Source: Actinomycetes bacterium (GTDB lineage Bacteria > Actinomycetota > Actinomycetes > Mycobacteriales > Mycobacteriaceae). Taken from it: DNA of 64,000 nucleotides. Positions within the stretch are counted from its first letter, which is position 1. Each line of letters begins with the position of its first letter. The notes below the pieces were generated by a model. That model saw only the letters and a program-made list of their open reading frames with translations, searched no databases and had not been told where the DNA came from. Below are positions 26,012 through 34,725 of the stretch, one piece after another. The DNA lies in assembly GCA_023460175.1 (NCBI GenBank), contig JAEWRC010000132.1, positions 16,866 to 80,865 of the forward strand, written 5' to 3'. The position numbers and the translations under genes were made by a program.

Positions 26012-26920
26012 TTAGAGGTCAGCGACGACGGGTTGGTCGGCGGGCATCACCAGTTCCGGTGCGCCCAGCGTCGAGCGTGGGGCCAGCCCGAAGGCCTGCA
26101 CCGACTGGCAGTACTTCGAGATCCGCACGACGGACATGTCGGCGCGCGCGGCCAGGTCGGTGACCCAGTAGGGGACCCGCTCGTTGGCCTTGATCTCGAC
26201 GATCGCCAGCTTGGGCGGGATGGTGTAGCGATTGGTGGCCCCGGAAGCGAAGTGGAAGTCCCGGTCCCGGCCGTGCACCTTGTGATCGATGGTGACGCGC
26301 AGTCCCAGGTCGGCCTCGCGCCCGACGAACGCCTCGCGCAGGTAACCGGTGGTCACGATGGGGCGCAGATCGAGATTGCCCACCAGCATGGTGACCTCGT
26401 CGACGAACGGACGCTCGGCGGGACTGCAGGAGATCGGCTCGCGCTGATCGAGCCAGCGCCGCGCGGTTCCGTAGGGCAGGGCAAGGCGCCGCTTCTGGGT
26501 GACCCGGTTGACGCGCTGTTTGATCTCGACCTGCACCGGGGTGTCCTCGGTGCAGGTCGACGGTGTGCCGTACAGCCGCATCCGCAGCTTGCGGCGAAAC
26601 CTCAGGCCCTCGATCTTCTCCCAGTAGAACCGCAGATCCGGGGTGTCGTAGTACAGCGACGTGACGGGGTAGCCGCCGTGGGGGGAGTAGGGGTCGGCGG
26701 ACATGTGCGCGGCGAGTTGCTCACGCAGAGCCGGCACCTTCATCTCGTCGAGCAGGTACTTGATCTCGTAGCGGTTGAAGGCGTGCAGGCGACTGGCGGT
26801 CTGCTGGTAACCGGTCGGGGTGGTCGGCACGTCCTCGGGTGGCTGGGGAGCGCGGTGCGTGCGCCTGGCGAACCGGTCGAACACTCTCATCGCTTTTTGT
26901 CGTCTTTCCCGCTCGTTCAT
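26012..26920 (-). CDS. VTC-domain protein, putative polyphosphate polymerase
   Basis: A 302-aa protein with the VTC fold known from yeast Vtc4, which makes polyphosphate from ATP. Visible signatures are NRYEIKYLLDEMKVPALREQL, SLYYDTPDLRFYWEK, the basic RRKLRMRLYG that binds phosphates, VEIKQRVNRVTQKRR, and LAIVEIKANE near the C-terminus. The basic N-terminus may bind the membrane or RNA. It is the first gene of the VTC-DUF4956-CotH unit. A downstream in-frame ATG at about 26890 is an alternative start. Confidence 0.85.
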   Translation of the reverse strand: MNERERRQKAMRVFDRFARRTHRAPQPPEDVPTTPTGYQQTASRLHAFNRYEIKYLLDEMKVPALREQLAAHMSADPYSPHGGYPVTSLYYDTPDLRFYWEKIEGLRFRRKLRMRLYGTPSTCTEDTPVQVEIKQRVNRVTQKRRLALPYGTARRWLDQREPISCSPAERPFVDEVTMLVGNLDLRPIVTTGYLREAFVGREADLGLRVTIDHKVHGRDRDFHFASGATNRYTIPPKLAIVEIKANERVPYWVTDLAARADMSVVRISKYCQSVQAFGLAPRSTLGAPELVMPADQPVVADL

Positions 26921-27071
26921 AATTAGTTCATCTAGCAGATCATCCGAAGCTATGCGATTCCTGTGCGGCGACTAGGTGTAGCGACTGTGACCCAGATCCG
27001 AGCCGGTCAGGATTCAAAAGTGCCGGTAGGGGGCATAGGGCAGGCACACGCACGAGACAGAGGAGTCCCGC

Positions 27072-27887
27072 ATGTCGTCACCCGCTGCCGGTCCCGAGGT
27101 TCAACAGCGGACCATGAAAGGCGTGCTGCTGGCCGTCGCAGTCGCCGTCGCCACCATCGGCATGATCACCGTCAACGGGCTGGCGAACGCGCTCCCGATC
27201 AACGGTCAGGGCACCGGCGAGGTCACCCTGCGCTACGACGTCTACTTCATCCCCGCGGGCTACGCCTTCAGCATCTGGAGCCTGATCTACCTCGGTCTGA
27301 TCGGCTACACCGTCTACCTGGCGTGGGCGGTCTTCGGTAACCGCAGCGCTGAGACGGCACTGGCAATCGCGCCGTGGTACCTGCTGACGGCGGTGGCCAA
27401 CGCCAGTTGGCTGCTGGCCTGGCACTACAACCAGTTCCCGCTGAGCATGGTGCTCATGGTCGTGCTGCTGGTGGCGCTGATCGTCATCTACCGGATGCTC
27501 GCGGTGCGGCCGGCGGCCTCGCGGCTCGAACTGTGGACGGTGCACATCCCGTTCCGCGTCTACCTCGGCTGGATCTCGGTGGCCACCATCGCCAATGCCA
27601 CCATCACGCTCGACGACGCGGGCTGGAACGGTTTCGGCATCGCCGAGCCGACGTGGGGAGTCATCATGATTCTGGTCGCGACGGCGCTGGGCCTGGTGAT
27701 GAGCTTCATGTACTCCGACATCGCCTATGCGGCCGTGATCGTCTGGGCGCTGGTGGCCGTGGCGATCCGGCTCAGCGACACCACCTCGATCTTCGTCACG
27801 GCGCTGGCCGGCGCGGTGGTGCTGACCGGCGTCGCGGTGGTCAATGCGCTGCGTCGGCGCAAGGTTCCGGCCAAGGTCATGGTCTGA
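27072..27887 (+). CDS. TspO/MBR-related membrane protein
   Basis: A 271-aa membrane protein with about seven helices. The segment FIPAGYAFSIWSLIYLGLIGYTVY is typical of the TspO/MBR tryptophan-rich family, and HIPFRVYLGWISVATIAN is the other conserved block. TspO proteins bind porphyrins and lipids. GAGGAG lies about eight bases before ATG 27072. The gene stands alone; its 3' end meets a probable gene remnant on the other strand. Confidence 0.75.
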   Translation: MSSPAAGPEVQQRTMKGVLLAVAVAVATIGMITVNGLANALPINGQGTGEVTLRYDVYFIPAGYAFSIWSLIYLGLIGYTVYLAWAVFGNRSAETALAIAPWYLLTAVANASWLLAWHYNQFPLSMVLMVVLLVALIVIYRMLAVRPAASRLELWTVHIPFRVYLGWISVATIANATITLDDAGWNGFGIAEPTWGVIMILVATALGLVMSFMYSDIAYAAVIVWALVAVAIRLSDTTSIFVTALAGAVVLTGVAVVNALRRRKVPAKVMV

Positions 27888-28060
27888 ACCGGCTGATACC
27901 GACCTGGCACACCAGCCCGTCCCGCACGCAGTCGTTGCCCATCAAAGCGGTCATCACCGTCATACCATCGCCGGCGGCAGCGGCCAGAACCGCATAGACG
28001 ACGGCGGCGTCGGACGCCCGCGCGGCCGGTTCGGGAGTGCCGGCCTGCACGCGTTCAAGG
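27877..28060 (-). pseudogene. 3' remnant of an unidentified minus-strand gene
   Basis: Read on the minus strand, this stretch gives a coherent C-terminus (LVPALERVQAGTPEPAARAS, then DAAVVYAVLAAAAGDGMTVM and on to QVGISRFRP with a TGA at 27879-27877). Its codon use is mycobacterial, while the plus-strand frames here do not resemble Mce. It seems to be the tail of a gene cut off where the mceD fragment begins. No function recognised. Confidence 0.35.
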
Positions 28061-28061
28061 G

Positions 28062-29112
28062 CAGGTACCAGGTGCCCGCCGACGCCAAGGCCGTCATCGT
28101 GTCACCGCAGCTGGTGACCGCCCGGGCCATCCAGCTGACGCCGGCCTACACCTCGGGGCCGGTGCTGGATAACGGTGCCGTCATCGACGAGGACCGCACC
28201 GCGGTGCCGCTCGAATGGGACGACCTGCGCGCCCAGCTGGAGAAGCTGTCCGACGCGCTGCAGCCCACCGAACCCGGCGGCGTCAGCACGCTGGGTCAGT
28301 TCGTCAACACCGCGGCCGAGAACCTGCGCGGTCAGGGTGTCAACATCCGGGAAACCGTCACGACGATGTCGCAGGCGCTCTCGGCGCTCGGCGATCACAG
28401 CGACGACACCTTCGCCAGCCTGAAGAACCTGTCGGTGGTGGTGACCGCGCTCGAGGACAGCTCGCAGCTGCTCGGGCAACTCAACCGCAACCTGGCCGCG
28501 GTCACCGGGCTGCTGGCCGACGACCCCGGCGCGGTGGGTGCCGCGATCGACGACCTCAACTCGGTGGTCGGGACGGCGACCCAGTTCGTCCGCGAGAACC
28601 GCGAGGCGGCCGGCATCACCGTCGACAAGCTGGCGTCCATCTCGACCGCCGTGCACGGCGGCCTCGACGACATCGAGCAGGCACTGCACTCGTTCCCGAC
28701 CGCGGCGCAGAATTTCGCCAACGTCTACCAGCCCTCGCAGGGCGCGCTGACCGGCATGCTCGCCGTCAACAACTTCGCCGATCCGCTCTCGCTGCTGTGC
28801 GGCTCTGTGGAGGCGGCCGCACGGATGAACTCCGCGTATTCGGCGAAGCTGTGCGTCCAGTACCTCGCGCCGATCGTCAAGAACCGGCAGATGAACTTCC
28901 CGCCGCTGGGCGAGAACCTGTTCGTCGGCCAGTCGGCGCGTCCCAACGAGCTGACCTACAGCGAGGATCGGCTGCGGCCCGACTACTACCCGGTGCAGAA
29001 CCCGGCCCCGGCGCCGCCGGCCGAGAGCGCGCCGGTCGCGGTGCCCGCGGGCGCCGCCGACCCGGCCGCCGGACTGCCGGGGCTGCTGCTGCCGGCCGAA
29101 GGAGGTTCGTGA
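28062..29112 (+). pseudogene. 5'-truncated mceD of a decaying mce1-type operon
   Basis: The frame starts in the middle of an MCE domain (YQVPADAKAVIVSPQLVTAR, then AIQLTPAYTSGPVLDNGAVI) and runs through the helical region to a normal proline-rich end. The membrane helix and first half of the MCE domain, roughly 80 or more residues, are missing. So are yrbEA, yrbEB and mceA-C that should lie upstream. Sequence upstream of about 28060 is unrelated. The stop overlaps the next start (TGATG), as in an intact operon. By similarity of the following genes to Mce1E/LprK, this is an mce1-type unit. Confidence 0.8.
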
Positions 29113-30304
29113 TGTCCCTCGCTCAAATCTCCTGGCGTAAACGGTGTTTGGCCGCGGTCGCGGCGGTGGCGGTGACTGTGCTGACCGGCTGTGAGTGGCG
29201 CGGGCTGAACTCGCTGTCCATGCCGGGCACCGAGGGCGGCGGCGACGGCGCCTTCATCGTGCGCGCACAGCTGCCCGACGTCGGGACCATCGAGCCGAAC
29301 TCGCGGGTCCCCGTCGGCGACGTCAACGTGGGCACCATCACCAAGATCGAGTTGCAGGACTGGCACGCGCTGGTCACCATGCGGCTCAACGGCGATGTCG
29401 AGCTGCCGGCCAACGCGCGGGCCACCGTCGGTCAGACCAGCCTGCTCGGCTCAACCGGGTGGCCCGGTGGGTCGCGGCCGGCTTCGCCGTGCCGGGCGCG
29501 CTGCACGTCGAGCTCGGGCCGCCGACCGACGTTGCGCCGCAGGGCCGGCTGCAGGACGGGGCGTTGATCCCGCGGCAGGCCGGGGCCGCCTACCCGACCA
29601 CGGACCAGACGCTGGCGGCGTTGTCGTTGCTCCTCAACGGCGGCGGTGTGGGGCAACTGCAGGACATCACCGCGGCATTCGCCACCGCGTTCGTCGGCCG
29701 CGAAGGCGACCTGCGCAGCCTGATCGAGCAGCTGGACCTGTTCGTCGGCCGCCTCGACACCCAGACCGGCGACATCGTCGCGGCCAGTGACAGTTTCAAC
29801 AACCTGGTCGGCCAGTTCGCCGATCAGAAGCCGGTGCTGGACAACGCCTTGGAGACCATCCCGAACGCGCTCGAGGTGCTCAGCGAGAATCGGCAGAACC
29901 TCACCGACGCCGTCGACGGCTTCGGCAAGTTCAGCGCGCTGACGGCCGACACAGTCAACCAGACCAAGCAGAGCCTGGTGTCCGAACTCGAGGCCCTGGG
30001 ACCGGTGTTCAAGTCCCTGGCCAACGCCGGCCCGGACATGACGCGGGCGCTGAGCCTGTTGGCAACCTTCCCGTGGCCCATCGAGAACATCGAGAAGATC
30101 GTGCGCGGCGACTACCTCAACACCGACGTGATCTTCGACCTCACCCTGAGTCGCCTCGGCGACGGGTTGCTCAACGGCACCCGCTGGGAGGGCGATCTCA
30201 CCGAGTTGGAGATGCAGTGGGGTCGCACCATCGGGCAGCTGCCCAGTCCGTACACCGCGGGCAATCCGCTGGTGGCTCCCTACCAGTTCAACCAGGGGCC
30301 CTGA
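29112..30304 (+). pseudogene. Frameshifted mceE (LprK-type lipoprotein) of the mce1-type operon
   Basis: The first part (MSLAQISWRKRCLAAVAAVA with lipobox LTGC, Cys27, then the MCE domain up to ATVGQTSLLGS) ends near 29453. The rest of the protein (HVELGPPTDVAPQGRLQDGA to VAPYQFNQGP) continues in another frame from about 29500. The 47 bases between them have no place in the family and shift the frame, so no full-length product can be made. The remainder matches the Mce1E/LprK pattern closely. Confidence 0.8.
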
Positions 30305-30305
30305 C

Positions 30306-31734
30306 ATGGTGACCAAGCGAATCAAGATGCAGTTGGCGATCTTCGGGATCGTCTCGTTGGTCGCGGGCGCCATCATGGCGTTCAGCTACGTCAAGGTGCC
30401 GTCGATGCTCGGCATCGGTCAGTACACCGTCACCGTCGAGCTGCCGCAGAGGCCTGTACCAGACCGCGAACGTCACCTATCGCGGCACCAAGGTCGGCCG
30501 GGTCACCGATGTGCGGCTGACGGACACCGGCGGGGTCGAGGCCGTGCTGTCGCTGAAGAGCGGGGTGAACATCCCGTCCGATCTGAGTGCAGAGGTGCAC
30601 AGCGTGTCGGCCATCGGCGAGCAGTACGTGGCGCTGCTACCTCGGTCCGAGGACGGACCCGAACTGCGCGACGGGGACGTGATCCCGCTGGACCGTTCCA
30701 CCATCCCGCCGCCGATCAACAAGCTGCTCGACGCGGCCAACCGGGGAATCCAGGCCATCCCGAAGGACAACGTCAAGACCGTCGTCGACGAAAGCTACAC
30801 CGCGGTAGGACGATTGGGGCCGGAGCTGTCCCGCATCGTGCAGGGTTCCACGCGGCTGGCCAGCGACGCCCGGGCCAACCTCGATCCGCTGATCACCCTG
30901 ATCGACAAGGCCGCGCCGCTGATGGACTCCCAAGCGGAGACTGCCGATTCGATCCAGGCCTGGGGCGCGCATCTGGCCAACCTGACCGAACAGGTCCGCT
31001 CGGCCGATCCCGCGGTGGCGGGTCTTATCGAGAACGGTGCCGAGACGGCCGAGGAGGCCCGGCAGCTGTTCGATCGGCTGAAGCCGACCCTGCCGGTGTT
31101 GATGGCGAACCTGGTGAGCGTGGGCGAGGTCGCCGTGACCTACCAGCCGGCCATCGAACAGGTACTGGTGCTGCTGCCGCAGCTCACGGCCGGTCTGCAA
31201 GGCGCGCTGCTGGCCAACAAGGATTCGCTGCGCAAGTACCCCGGCCTCTACGTCAGCTTCAACCTGAACCTGAACCTGCCGCCGGTGTGCACCACCGGGT
31301 TCCTGCCGGCCGACCAGCAGCTGACACCCACCGTGGAGGCCACAGCCGACCCCATCGAGGGCGATCTGTACTGCCGGATCCCGCAGGATTCGTGGAACGT
31401 GGTGCGCGGCAACCGCAACTATCCGTGCATCACCCGCCCGGGCAAGCGCGCACCGACGGTGAAGATGTGCGAGAGCGACGAGGAGTACGTGCCGCTCAAC
31501 GACGGCTTCAACTGGAAGGGTGACCCGAACGCCACCCTGTCGGGCCAGGGGATCCCGCAGCTGCCGGCGCCGCCCGCGGAGGAGCAGCCCGCGGCCATGC
31601 CGGTCGCCGAGTACAACCCGGCCACCGGAGACTACGTCGGACCGGACGGCAAGCTCTACAACCAGGCGAACCTGGCTACGCATACGGAAGGCAAGACGTG
31701 GGAGAGCATGCTGATGCCGCCACCGGCGAGCTGA
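30306..31734 (+). pseudogene. Frameshifted mceF of the mce1-type operon
   Basis: The frame from ATG 30306 encodes the usual MceF start (membrane helix, then SMLGIGQYTVTVELP) and is lost near 30447. The continuation (GLYQTANVTYRGTKVGRVTD, then DVRLTDTGGVEAVLSLKSGV to MLMPPPAS) is one frame over and otherwise intact. A few bases appear to be missing at ELP..GGLYQ. A GTG/ATG restart inside would lack the anchor. The end overlaps the next gene by 37 bases. Confidence 0.8.
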
Positions 31735-32237
31735 ACGACCCACCGGCACAGCGGTTCACCGGTGTCAGGGCGGCCATCGCCCTGAGCGCCGGGGCACTGG
31801 TGGTGCTCGGTTTTCTCGGCGGCTGGCTGGGCTACCGGGCTGTCGAGCAGCACCACAGCGAGGCGCAGCAGGCCGAGTTCATCGAGGCGGCCCGGCAGGG
31901 CGCGCTGAACTTGACGACCATCGACCACGCCACGGTGGACGCCGACATCCAGGAGATCCTGGATTCGTCGACCGGGGTGTTCCGCGACGACTTCGAGAAG
32001 CGGGCCGAACCGTTCGCGGAGGTGGTCCGGCAGGCGAAGTCGACCTCGGAGGGCTCGGTGACCTCGGCCGGCCTCGAGTCCCGCGACGGCGACACCGCAC
32101 AGGTGCTGGTGCTGATGTCGGTGAAGATGACCAACGCCGGTGCACCGGAGCAGGATCCGCAGATCTGGCGGATGCGCATCGGGGTCCAGCGCAGCGGCGA
32201 CGCCGCCAAGATGTCCGATGTGGAGTACGTGTCATGA
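31698..32237 (+). CDS. Mce-associated membrane protein (Mam1-type)
   Basis: A 179-aa protein with one helix (about residues 24-46, IALSAGALVVLGFLGGWLGY) and an extracytoplasmic domain with the Mam-family pattern (IDHATVDADIQEILDSSTGV, FRDDFEKRAEPF). Equivalent genes follow mce1F in M. tuberculosis (Rv0175 onward). The GTG start at 31698 lies inside the mceF end and the stop overlaps the next gene (ATGA). Unlike mceD-F it is intact, so it may still be used by other Mce systems. Confidence 0.8.
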   Translation: MGEHADAATGELNDPPAQRFTGVRAAIALSAGALVVLGFLGGWLGYRAVEQHHSEAQQAEFIEAARQGALNLTTIDHATVDADIQEILDSSTGVFRDDFEKRAEPFAEVVRQAKSTSEGSVTSAGLESRDGDTAQVLVLMSVKMTNAGAPEQDPQIWRMRIGVQRSGDAAKMSDVEYVS

Positions 32238-32722
32238 GGCGACCGCAGCACAAGACCCTGACCTACGTGGTGCTGCCGCTGGCCGTGTTGGCCATGGCGC
32301 TCGGCGTCGGTTACCTCAAGTGGTATGCACAGCCCGGCGCGCTGTCCGAGGTCGGTGCGGCCCAGGCGGTCTCGGCGGCCACGGAGGCCACCACAGCGAT
32401 GCTGTCCTACCGCGCCGAACATGTCGATGCCGATCTCACCGCCGCCAGCGAACAACTGACGGGGGACTTCCGGTCCCGCTTCGCCGCGCTGATCAACGAC
32501 GTCGTGATTCCCGGTGCCAAGGAGCAGCACATCTCGGCGGAGGCGTCGGTGCCGGCGGCGGCCGTGGTGTCCTCGGGACCCGACCGCGCCGAGTTGTTGG
32601 TCTACATCGATCAGACCACCACGGTGGGCGACAGCGCACCGACCGTGACCCAGTCCTCGGCGCGGGTGCTGGTGGAAAAGGTCGACGGCCGGTGGCTGAT
32701 CGCCGATTTCGAACCGATCTGA
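32234..32722 (+). CDS. Mce-associated protein (Mam1-type)
   Basis: A 162-aa protein with a short basic start, one membrane helix (about residues 8-26) and an NTF2-like outer domain (ATTAMLSYRAEHVDADLTAA, SARVLVEKVDGRWLIADFEP). It is the last gene of the mce1-type unit and is intact. It meets the convergent SDR gene four bases later. Confidence 0.8.
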   Translation: MRRPQHKTLTYVVLPLAVLAMALGVGYLKWYAQPGALSEVGAAQAVSAATEATTAMLSYRAEHVDADLTAASEQLTGDFRSRFAALINDVVIPGAKEQHISAEASVPAAAVVSSGPDRAELLVYIDQTTTVGDSAPTVTQSSARVLVEKVDGRWLIADFEPI

Positions 32723-32726
32723 TCCG

Positions 32727-33554
32727 TTACTGCGAGGTCGCGGTCGCGGCCCCCAGGGCCACCATGTCCGGCATGAACGGCTGGTGCGCGAGCAGGCCGC
32801 CGTCGACCCGGATGGTCTCGCCGTTGATGCCCCGCGAGTCGTCGGAGGCCAGGAACGCGTAGACCTTCGCGAGCTCGGAGGGACCGTTGAGGTCCTCGGC
32901 CAGGGTGTGGCGACGGTAGATGTCCTTGACCACGTCGGGCAGCTGCTGGGCCGGCGGCGTGGTGGTGGTGCCGGGGCAGATCGCGTTGCACCGCACCCCC
33001 TCCTTGCCGTATTGGGTTGCGGTGTAGGCGGTCAGGGCCAGCAGCGCGGCTTTGGTGGCGCCGTAGCCGGTGAGGCTGGTGTCCCCGGCGAACGCGTGGG
33101 TGGATGCGGTGTTGACGATCGACCCGCCGTTGGCACGCAGCTGCGGCAGTGAGTGCTTGGTGGTGAGCATGGCGCTTCGCAGGTTGACCGCCATGACGTC
33201 GTCCCAGACCTCGGTGGACATGGTGGCGATGTCCCCGTCGCCCGGCGGGAAGATGCCGGCGATGTTCAACAGGACGTTGAGACCGCCGAAGGTCTCGATG
33301 GTGGTGGCCACCAGCTTCTCGATCTGGTCCTCGTGGCGCAGGTCGGTCTGCACGGCGACCGCGACGCCCGGGCCGTGGACCTCGTTGAGCTGGTCGGCCA
33401 GTGCGCTGGCGCCCTCGATGTTGAGGTCGGCCAGCACCACCCGCGCACCCTCGGCGACCAGTTCAGTGGCCGCGGCGCCGCCGATGTTCAGGCCGCCGGG
33501 GGTTACGGTGGTGGCCCCGGTGACGATCGCGGTCTTGTCGGAGAGTCGGGGCAT
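32727..33554 (-). CDS. Short-chain dehydrogenase/reductase with an expanded cofactor loop
   Basis: A 275-aa SDR. The catalytic Ser and YGATK (YxxxK) motif are present, as is NIAG. The glycine-rich cofactor loop is unusual: instead of TGxxxGIG it reads TGATTVTPGGLNIGG, about seven residues longer. ATG 33554 is preceded by GAGGA at good spacing; ATG 33566 is an alternative. It lies at the left end of the lipid-catabolism cluster, divergent from the hydrolase gene. The substrate is not evident. Confidence 0.8.
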   Translation of the reverse strand: MPRLSDKTAIVTGATTVTPGGLNIGGAAATELVAEGARVVLADLNIEGASALADQLNEVHGPGVAVAVQTDLRHEDQIEKLVATTIETFGGLNVLLNIAGIFPPGDGDIATMSTEVWDDVMAVNLRSAMLTTKHSLPQLRANGGSIVNTASTHAFAGDTSLTGYGATKAALLALTAYTATQYGKEGVRCNAICPGTTTTPPAQQLPDVVKDIYRRHTLAEDLNGPSELAKVYAFLASDDSRGINGETIRVDGGLLAHQPFMPDMVALGAATATSQ

Positions 33555-33666
33555 GGGGGTCCTCATCTGTGCGCGGCGACACTGTGTCGCGAATGGTTTT
33601 TTGTGAAGGCTAACTTCATCGGATAGGGCAGTCAATGGCGCTGTGACAGTCTATTATGGCCTTGGA

Positions 33667-33684
33667 GTTAGTATCGATTCTTGT
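33667..33684. promoter_or_regulatory. Operator-like motif between SDR and hydrolase genes
   Basis: GTTAGTATCGATTCTTGT lies 61 bp before the hydrolase ATG and 112 bp from the SDR start. It matches the motif before the thiolase gene (38118-38101) at 15 of 18 positions, and its core AGTATCGATTCT is nearly palindromic. It is a candidate site for the tandem TetR encoded at 34726-35925. Confidence 0.5.
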
Positions 33685-33745
33685 AGAACATGGCTAGGGC
33701 GAACGAAGCCGGGCGGGCCCCGGCCGCGGCAGATGGGTGGTCGAG

Positions 33746-34681
33746 ATGGGTTTGTCCACCGACGAGGACTGGACGCAGGCGGACGCCGAGGCGCTCGAAC
33801 GGGCCGAGGAACAGCTGCGGGAGGTATTCGGCGACGGGCGCCAATCGCTGCCCGTGATGCGGGAGAAGCTCGACGCAATGATGACCTCGCTCCCGCTGCC
33901 CGAGGACGCGGCGGTGGCCGAGGTGTCGGCCGGTGGAGTGCCGGCGCTGCGCGTCAGCGCCGGCACGGTCGACGACAGCGCCGCGGTGGTGTGGCTGCAC
34001 GGCGGCGGCTACCTCATCGGGTCCCCGACGGGATATCGCGGCGTCGCCGCCGCGGTGTCGGCGGCCTGCGGGCATCCGGTGATCGTGCCGGACTACCGAC
34101 TGGCCCCGGAGAATCCCTTCCCGGCCGCCGTCGAAGATGCCCACGCCGTGATGGATTGGGCCGCAGCACAGTTCGGGCCCCGCTGGGTACTGGCGGGTGA
34201 TTCCGCCGGCGGCGGGCTGACCGTGGCATCCCTGATCCGCGCCCGCGACGGGGGCACCGCGGTGCCCGCGGCCGCGGTCCTGGTGTCGCCGCTGGCCGAC
34301 TTCACCACCTCCGGGGAGAGTTTTGATACCCATGCCGAGACCGACCTGGCGATCTCCCGGCGCTCGGTGAAGGGGTTGGCCGCGGCCTACCTGCGGGATC
34401 ACGATCCGCGGGATCCGTTGGCCTCGCCGGTGTTCGGCGCGCTCGATCGGCTGCCGGCGATGCTCATCCAGGTCAGCGACCGCGAGGCGCTGCTCGATGA
34501 CGCCAAGGCGTTGCACGCCGCGATGCAACGCGGGGGATCGGCCTCGACGTTGTCGATCTACTCGGGCGTATGCCACGCCTGGCCGATGTTCGTCGCGTAC
34601 ATGCCGCGCGCGCAACGCGCCGTCGCCGAGATCGGCGCATTCGTGCGGGCATCGGTGAATGATCTCAGCGAGGTGGGTTGA
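33746..34681 (+). CDS. Alpha/beta hydrolase, hormone-sensitive-lipase family
   Basis: A 311-aa esterase/lipase. The HSL oxyanion motif HGGGY is followed by the nucleophile motif GDSAGG, with the catalytic Asp likely in QVSDREALLDD and His in GVCHAWPMF. It hydrolyses ester bonds of small or lipid substrates. GTG 33737 is an alternative start. It sits between the SDR and the regulator of the lipid cluster, behind the shared operator-like motif. Confidence 0.88.
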   Translation: MGLSTDEDWTQADAEALERAEEQLREVFGDGRQSLPVMREKLDAMMTSLPLPEDAAVAEVSAGGVPALRVSAGTVDDSAAVVWLHGGGYLIGSPTGYRGVAAAVSAACGHPVIVPDYRLAPENPFPAAVEDAHAVMDWAAAQFGPRWVLAGDSAGGGLTVASLIRARDGGTAVPAAAVLVSPLADFTTSGESFDTHAETDLAISRRSVKGLAAAYLRDHDPRDPLASPVFGALDRLPAMLIQVSDREALLDDAKALHAAMQRGGSASTLSIYSGVCHAWPMFVAYMPRAQRAVAEIGAFVRASVNDLSEVG

Positions 34682-34725
34682 CCTATCACGGCCGCACGTT
34701 CGGCACGCATCGCGCCTTGGGTTGA

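Noticed and set aside
28215..29567. 450-codon plus-strand frame overlapping mceD and mceE
   Set aside because: Its first two-thirds are an out-of-frame reading of mceD; only the part from 29112 (mceE start) is real.
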